NCBI RefSeq assembly: GCF_021341665.1
Contig: NZ_JAJTTH010000002.1
Span: forward strand, 496,001 to 560,000
Direction of reading: 5' to 3'
DNA length: 64,000 nucleotides
Source: Pseudomonas sp. Au-Pse12
GTDB lineage: Bacteria; Pseudomonadota; Gammaproteobacteria; Pseudomonadales; Pseudomonadaceae
Part shown: positions 60,347 to 64,000 of the stretch, piece after piece
Layout: each line of letters starts with the position of its first letter
Position numbering within the stretch: the first letter of the stretch is position 1
The notes under the pieces: model-generated
The model's input: only the letters and a program-made list of their open reading frames with translations
Database searches by the model: none
What the model was told of the DNA's origin: nothing
Made by a program: the position numbers and the translations under genes

Positions 60347-60378
60347 CCTGAATAAATGCCAATAGGGTCCCGCCGCGC

Positions 60379-63225
60379 ATGGATAAGACCTACCAGCCGC
60401 ACGCCATTGAAACTTCCTGGTACCAGACCTGGGAGTCCGAGAACTACTTCGCCCCGCAAGGCGCGGGCGACTCCTACACCATCATGATCCCGCCGCCGAA
60501 CGTCACCGGCAGCCTGCACATGGGCCACGGCTTCAACAACGCGATCATGGACGCCCTGATCCGCTTCCGCCGCATGCAGGGTCGCAACACCCTGTGGCAG
60601 CCGGGTACCGACCACGCCGGTATCGCCACGCAGATGCTGGTGGAGCGCCAGATCGAAGCCCAGGGCCAGAATCGCCACGATCTGGGCCGGGAAAAATTCC
60701 TCGAAAAAGTCTGGGAATGGAAGGATCAGTCCGGGGGCAACATCAGCCGCCAGATCCGCCGCCTGGGCTCCTCCGTGGACTGGAGCCGCGAGCGCTTCAC
60801 CATGGACGACGGTCTCTCGGAAGCGGTCAAGGAAGCCTTCGTGCGCCTGCACGAAGACGGCCTGATCTACCGCGGCAAGCGCCTGGTGAACTGGGACACC
60901 AAGCTGCACACGGCGATTTCCGATCTGGAAGTGGAAAACCACGACGAGAAAGGCTTCCTGTGGAACCTGAAATACCCACTGGCCGACGGCGCCAAGACCG
61001 CTGAAGGTAACGACTACCTGATCGTCGCCACCACCCGTCCGGAAACCATGCTCGGCGACTCCGCCGTCGCGGTGAACCCCGAAGACGAGCGTTACAAGGC
61101 CCTGATCGGCAAGTTCGTGGAACTGCCCCTGGTCGGCCGCCGCATCCCGATCATCGCCGACGACTACTGCGACCCTGAGTTCGGCACCGGCTGCGTGAAG
61201 ATCACCCCGGCCCACGATTTCAACGACTACGAAGTCGGCAAGCGCCACAACCTGCCGCTGCTGAACATCTTCGACAAGAATGCCGCCGTGCTGCCGGCCT
61301 GCCAGGTGTTCAACCTGGACGGCAGCCTCAACGAAACCATCGACGGCAAGATCCCGAGCGAATACGTCGGCCTGGACCGCTTCGAAGCGCGCAAGCAGAT
61401 CGTCGCTGCCTTCGACGCCGCCGGCCTGCTGGTCAGCGTCGACGACCATGCCTTGAAAGTGCCGAAGGGCGACCGCTCCGGTACCGTGATCGAGCCGTGG
61501 CTCACCGACCAGTGGTACGTCTCCACCAAGCCTCTGGCCGAGCCTGCCATCGCTGCCGTGGAAGACGGCCGCATCGCCTTCGTGCCCAAGCAGTACGAGA
61601 ACATGTACTTCTCCTGGATGCGCGACATCCAGGACTGGTGCATCAGCCGCCAGCTGTGGTGGGGCCACCGCATTCCGGCCTGGTACGACGAGTCGGGCAA
61701 GGTCTATGTCGGCCGCGACGAAGCCGAAGTCCGGGCCAAGCACAACCTCGGTCCGGACGTTGCCCTGCAGCAGGACAACGACGTGCTCGACACCTGGTTC
61801 AGCTCGGGCCTGTGGACCTTCTCCACCCTGGGCTGGCCGGAGCAGACCGACTTCCTCAAGACCTTCCACCCGACCGACGTGCTGGTCACCGGCTTCGACA
61901 TCATTTTCTTCTGGGTCGCCCGGATGATCATGCTCACCATGCACCTGGTGAAGAACGAGGACGGCACGCCGCAGGTTCCGTTCAAGACCGTGTACGTGCA
62001 CGGCCTGGTCCGCGACGGCCAGGGCCAGAAGATGTCCAAGTCCAAGGGCAACGTCCTCGACCCACTGGACATCATCGACGGCATCGACCTCGAAACCCTG
62101 GTGCAGAAGCGCACCACCGGCCTGATGCAGCCCAAGCTGCAGAAAGCCATCGAGAAGCAGACCCGCGCCGAATTCGCCGACGGCATCGCCAGCTACGGCA
62201 CCGACGCCCTGCGCTTCACCTTCTGCTCCCTGGCCACCACCGGTCGCGACATCAAGTTCGACATGGGCCGCGTCGAGGGTTACCGCAACTTCTGCAACAA
62301 GATCTGGAACGCCGCGCGCTACGTGCTGGACAAGGGCGAGGACTGCGGCCAGAACGGCGAGGCCTACGAGCTGTCCCTGGCAGACCGCTGGATCATCTCG
62401 CAGCTGCAGCGCACCGAAGCCGAAGTCACCCGCCAGCTCGACCAGTTCCGCTTCGACCTAGCCGCCCAGGCCCTGTACGAGTTCATCTGGAACCAGTACT
62501 GCGACTGGTACCTGGAGCTGTCCAAGCCGGTGCTGTGGGACGAGAACTCGCCGGTTGAACGCCAGCGCGGCACCCGTCGCACCCTGGTGCGCGTGCTGGA
62601 AGTGGCGCTGCGCCTGGCGCATCCGTTCATGCCGTTCATCACCGAGGAAATCTGGCAGCGCCTGGCACCGTTGGCAGGCAGCACGGGCAAGACCATCATG
62701 CTGCAGCCTTGGCCGGTGGCCAATGAAGCACGCATCGACCAGGCCGCCGAAGACGACATCGAATGGCTCAAGGGCCTGATGCTCGGCACCCGCAACATTC
62801 GCGCGGAAATGAACATCGGCCCGGGCAAGCCCCTGGCCCTGTTCCTGAAGAACGCCAGTGCCGAAGACCAGCGCCGCCTGACCGAGAACGAAGCCCTGCT
62901 GAAGAAGCTGGCCCGCCTCGAATCCATCACTGTATTGGCAGCCGGCGAGGAAGCACCGCTGTCCGCCACCGCCCTGGTGGGCGAGATGGAAGTGCTGGTG
63001 CCGATGGCAGGCCTGATCGACAAGGGCGCCGAACTGGCACGCCTGGACAAGGAAATCCAGCGCCTGCAAGGCGAAGTGCAGCGCGTGGGCGGCAAGCTGT
63101 CCAACGCCTCTTTCGTCGACAAGGCACCGGCCGAAGTGATCGAGAAGGAACGCGCCAAACTGGCCGAGGCCGAACAGGCCCTGGGCAAGCTGGCGGAACA
63201 GCACGCACGGATTTCCAGCCTGTAA
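60379..63225 (+). CDS. valS: Valyl-tRNA synthetase
   Basis: A 948-residue class I synthetase. HIGH-type motif HMGHGF (about residue 48), KMSKSKGN (about 554), CP1 editing domain with [15 protein letters not shown], anticodon-binding domain, and a C-terminal coiled-coil arm (about 885-945, [20 protein letters not shown]). Charges tRNA(Val) and edits mischarged Thr. Starts with ATG at 60379; strong rho-independent terminator follows. Confidence 0.99.
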   Translation: MDKTYQPHAIETSWYQTWESENYFAPQGAGDSYTIMIPPPNVTGSLHMGHGFNNAIMDALIRFRRMQGRNTLWQPGTDHAGIATQMLVERQIEAQGQNRHDLGREKFLEKVWEWKDQSGGNISRQIRRLGSSVDWSRERFTMDDGLSEAVKEAFVRLHEDGLIYRGKRLVNWDTKLHTAISDLEVENHDEKGFLWNLKYPLADGAKTAEGNDYLIVATTRPETMLGDSAVAVNPEDERYKALIGKFVELPLVGRRIPIIADDYCDPEFGTGCVKITPAHDFNDYEVGKRHNLPLLNIFDKNAAVLPACQVFNLDGSLNETIDGKIPSEYVGLDRFEARKQIVAAFDAAGLLVSVDDHALKVPKGDRSGTVIEPWLTDQWYVSTKPLAEPAIAAVEDGRIAFVPKQYENMYFSWMRDIQDWCISRQLWWGHRIPAWYDESGKVYVGRDEAEVRAKHNLGPDVALQQDNDVLDTWFSSGLWTFSTLGWPEQTDFLKTFHPTDVLVTGFDIIFFWVARMIMLTMHLVKNEDGTPQVPFKTVYVHGLVRDGQGQKMSKSKGNVLDPLDIIDGIDLETLVQKRTTGLMQPKLQKAIEKQTRAEFADGIASYGTDALRFTFCSLATTGRDIKFDMGRVEGYRNFCNKIWNAARYVLDKGEDCGQNGEAYELSLADRWIISQLQRTEAEVTRQLDQFRFDLAAQALYEFIWNQYCDWYLELSKPVLWDENSPVERQRGTRRTLVRVLEVALRLAHPFMPFITEEIWQRLAPLAGSTGKTIMLQPWPVANEARIDQAAEDDIEWLKGLMLGTRNIRAEMNIGPGKPLALFLKNASAEDQRRLTENEALLKKLARLESITVLAAGEEAPLSATALVGEMEVLVPMAGLIDKGAELARLDKEIQRLQGEVQRVGGKLSNASFVDKAPAEVIEKERAKLAEAEQALGKLAEQHARISSL

Positions 63226-63248
63226 CGGCGATTCGCGCGATGTGAAAG

Positions 63249-63277
63249 AGGGAGGCCTGCATAGGCCTCCCTTTTTT
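63249..63277 (+). terminator. Rho-independent terminator of valS
   Basis: Perfect 10-bp stem AGGGAGGCCT/AGGCCTCCCT with a 4-base loop and six T residues, 24 bases after the valS stop. Confidence 0.95.
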
Positions 63278-63319
63278 ATGCGCCTTGCCTTAGCTAGCGA
63301 GGAGGCACGCTTGCATCAC

Positions 63320-63347
63320 TTGTCGCTCGTTGCTTGAAACTTACCGC
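63320..63347 (+). repeat. Degenerate TTGNNGC heptamer array upstream of rlmF
   Basis: TTGTCGC, TCGTTGC, TTGAAAC, TTACCGC in succession, more decayed than the other arrays. A GACAAT -10-like hexamer (63359-63364) lies 12 bases downstream of the array. Confidence 0.55.
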
Positions 63348-63400
63348 TGCTCCTGTGGGACAATGCCCGCCACTTTGAACCACCCCCGAATCGATCCCCC

Positions 63401-64000
63401 ATGACCGCCCCCAGCACACCCAAGCCTCCGCGCAAGAAGCCCAAGCCCGCCTCCCCGGCCAAAACCACCGTGCCCCGGGAAAAGGCCAGCCTGCATCCGC
63501 GCAATCGTCACCAGGGGCGTTACGACTTCCCGCAACTGATCAAGAGCACCCCGGAGCTGGGGCAGTTCGTGATCCTCAACCCCTACGGCAAGGAAAGCAT
63601 CGACTTCGCCGACCCGGCTGCCGTACGAGTCTTCAACCGCGCCCTGCTCAAGACCTTCTACGGCATTGCCCACTGGGACATTCCGGCGGACTTCCTGTGC
63701 CCGCCTGTGCCCGGTCGCGCCGACTATGTGCACTTCCTCGCCGACCTGCTGGCCAGCCACAACCAGGGGGAAATCCCTCATGGCGCGGCCGTGCGGGTGC
63801 TGGATGTCGGGGTCGGCGCCAACTGCATCTATCCACTGATCGGCTACAGCGACTACCGCTGGCAGTTCCTCGGTTCAGACATCGACAGCACAGCCCTGGC
63901 CGCCGCCAAGGCCATTGTCCAGGCCAACGGCTTGAACAAGGCCATCAGCCTGCGCCAGCAGGGCAATCCCAAGCAGATCCTCAACGGCCTGCTGGAAAGC
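63401..64000 (+). CDS. rlmF: 23S rRNA (adenine1618-N6)-methyltransferase (partial, 3' end outside window)
   Basis: The first 200 codons of an open frame that continues beyond the right edge. A basic Pro/Lys-rich N-terminus is followed by the RlmF/YbiN sequence: [37 protein letters not shown] and the SAM-binding [19 protein letters not shown]. RlmF methylates A1618 in 23S rRNA. ATG at 63401; monocistronic start region after the valS terminator. Confidence 0.93.
   Translation, partial: MTAPSTPKPPRKKPKPASPAKTTVPREKASLHPRNRHQGRYDFPQLIKSTPELGQFVILNPYGKESIDFADPAAVRVFNRALLKTFYGIAHWDIPADFLCPPVPGRADYVHFLADLLASHNQGEIPHGAAVRVLDVGVGANCIYPLIGYSDYRWQFLGSDIDSTALAAAKAIVQANGLNKAISLRQQGNPKQILNGLLES

Overview
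The window is a piece of a Pseudomonas chromosome. High G+C, strong G/C third-position bias, P. fluorescens-type REP palindromes, and the gene orders xerD-dsbC-hom-thrC, rpsP-rimM-trmD-rplS next to ffh, nagR-A-B-F-E, and lepA-lepB-rnc-era-recO-pdxJ all point there, probably to the P. fluorescens/protegens/chlororaphis side of the genus. No rRNA, tRNA, prophage, insertion sequence or CRISPR array was found. Most of the window is core genome, densely packed and apparently intact.

Layout. 1-5017 (minus): an envelope-stress type cluster, DUF2170 (YjfI-like), PspA/IM30, YqiJ-like OB-fold membrane protein, long flotillin (YqiK-like), then the start of a large 'DNA repair ATPase' that runs off the left edge. 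5335-7919: a CaiB/BaiF CoA-transferase, a periplasmic solute-binding-like protein and a DUF3509 protein. 8138-13750: a three-gene signalling locus of the Roc/Sad type (LuxR-type regulator, REC-EAL regulator, and a sensor kinase with two periplasmic binding domains). 13851-20508: thrC, hom, dsbC and xerD, then a CPA1 antiporter. 20532-23396: a YciA-like thioesterase and an uncharacterised DUF4132 protein. 23455-29288: rplS, trmD, rimM, rpsP, ffh, a CcsA/YpjD-like protein and a CorC/CNNM-type protein. 29592-35511: an MFS transporter, purT, a VUT transporter, DUF1289, gamma-carbonic anhydrase, two Nudix enzymes and an L,D-transpeptidase.

35564-42929 is a complete N-acetylglucosamine uptake and use operon: GntR repressor, NagA, SIS-type deaminase, EIIA-HPr-EI fusion and EIICB permease. 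TGGTAT half-sites lie upstream, two of them inside the predicted nagR promoter. 43053-64000 is housekeeping: NIF3-like, purL, mltF, pdxJ, recO, era, rnc, lepB, lepA, lptG, lptF, pepA, holC, a small holC-linked protein, valS, and the start of rlmF at the right edge.

Most worth a second look: the PspA/flotillin/giant-ATPase module with its duplicated 12-bp promoter repeat and a terminator before the ATPase gene; the EAL domain with altered catalytic-loop residues; heptanucleotide TTGNNGC arrays at three intergenic sites; the DUF4132 protein; the nag operator arrangement; and a second, apparently inactive EIIB domain in NagE. None of these proves a new system from sequence alone. The first is the best candidate for poorly described biology.
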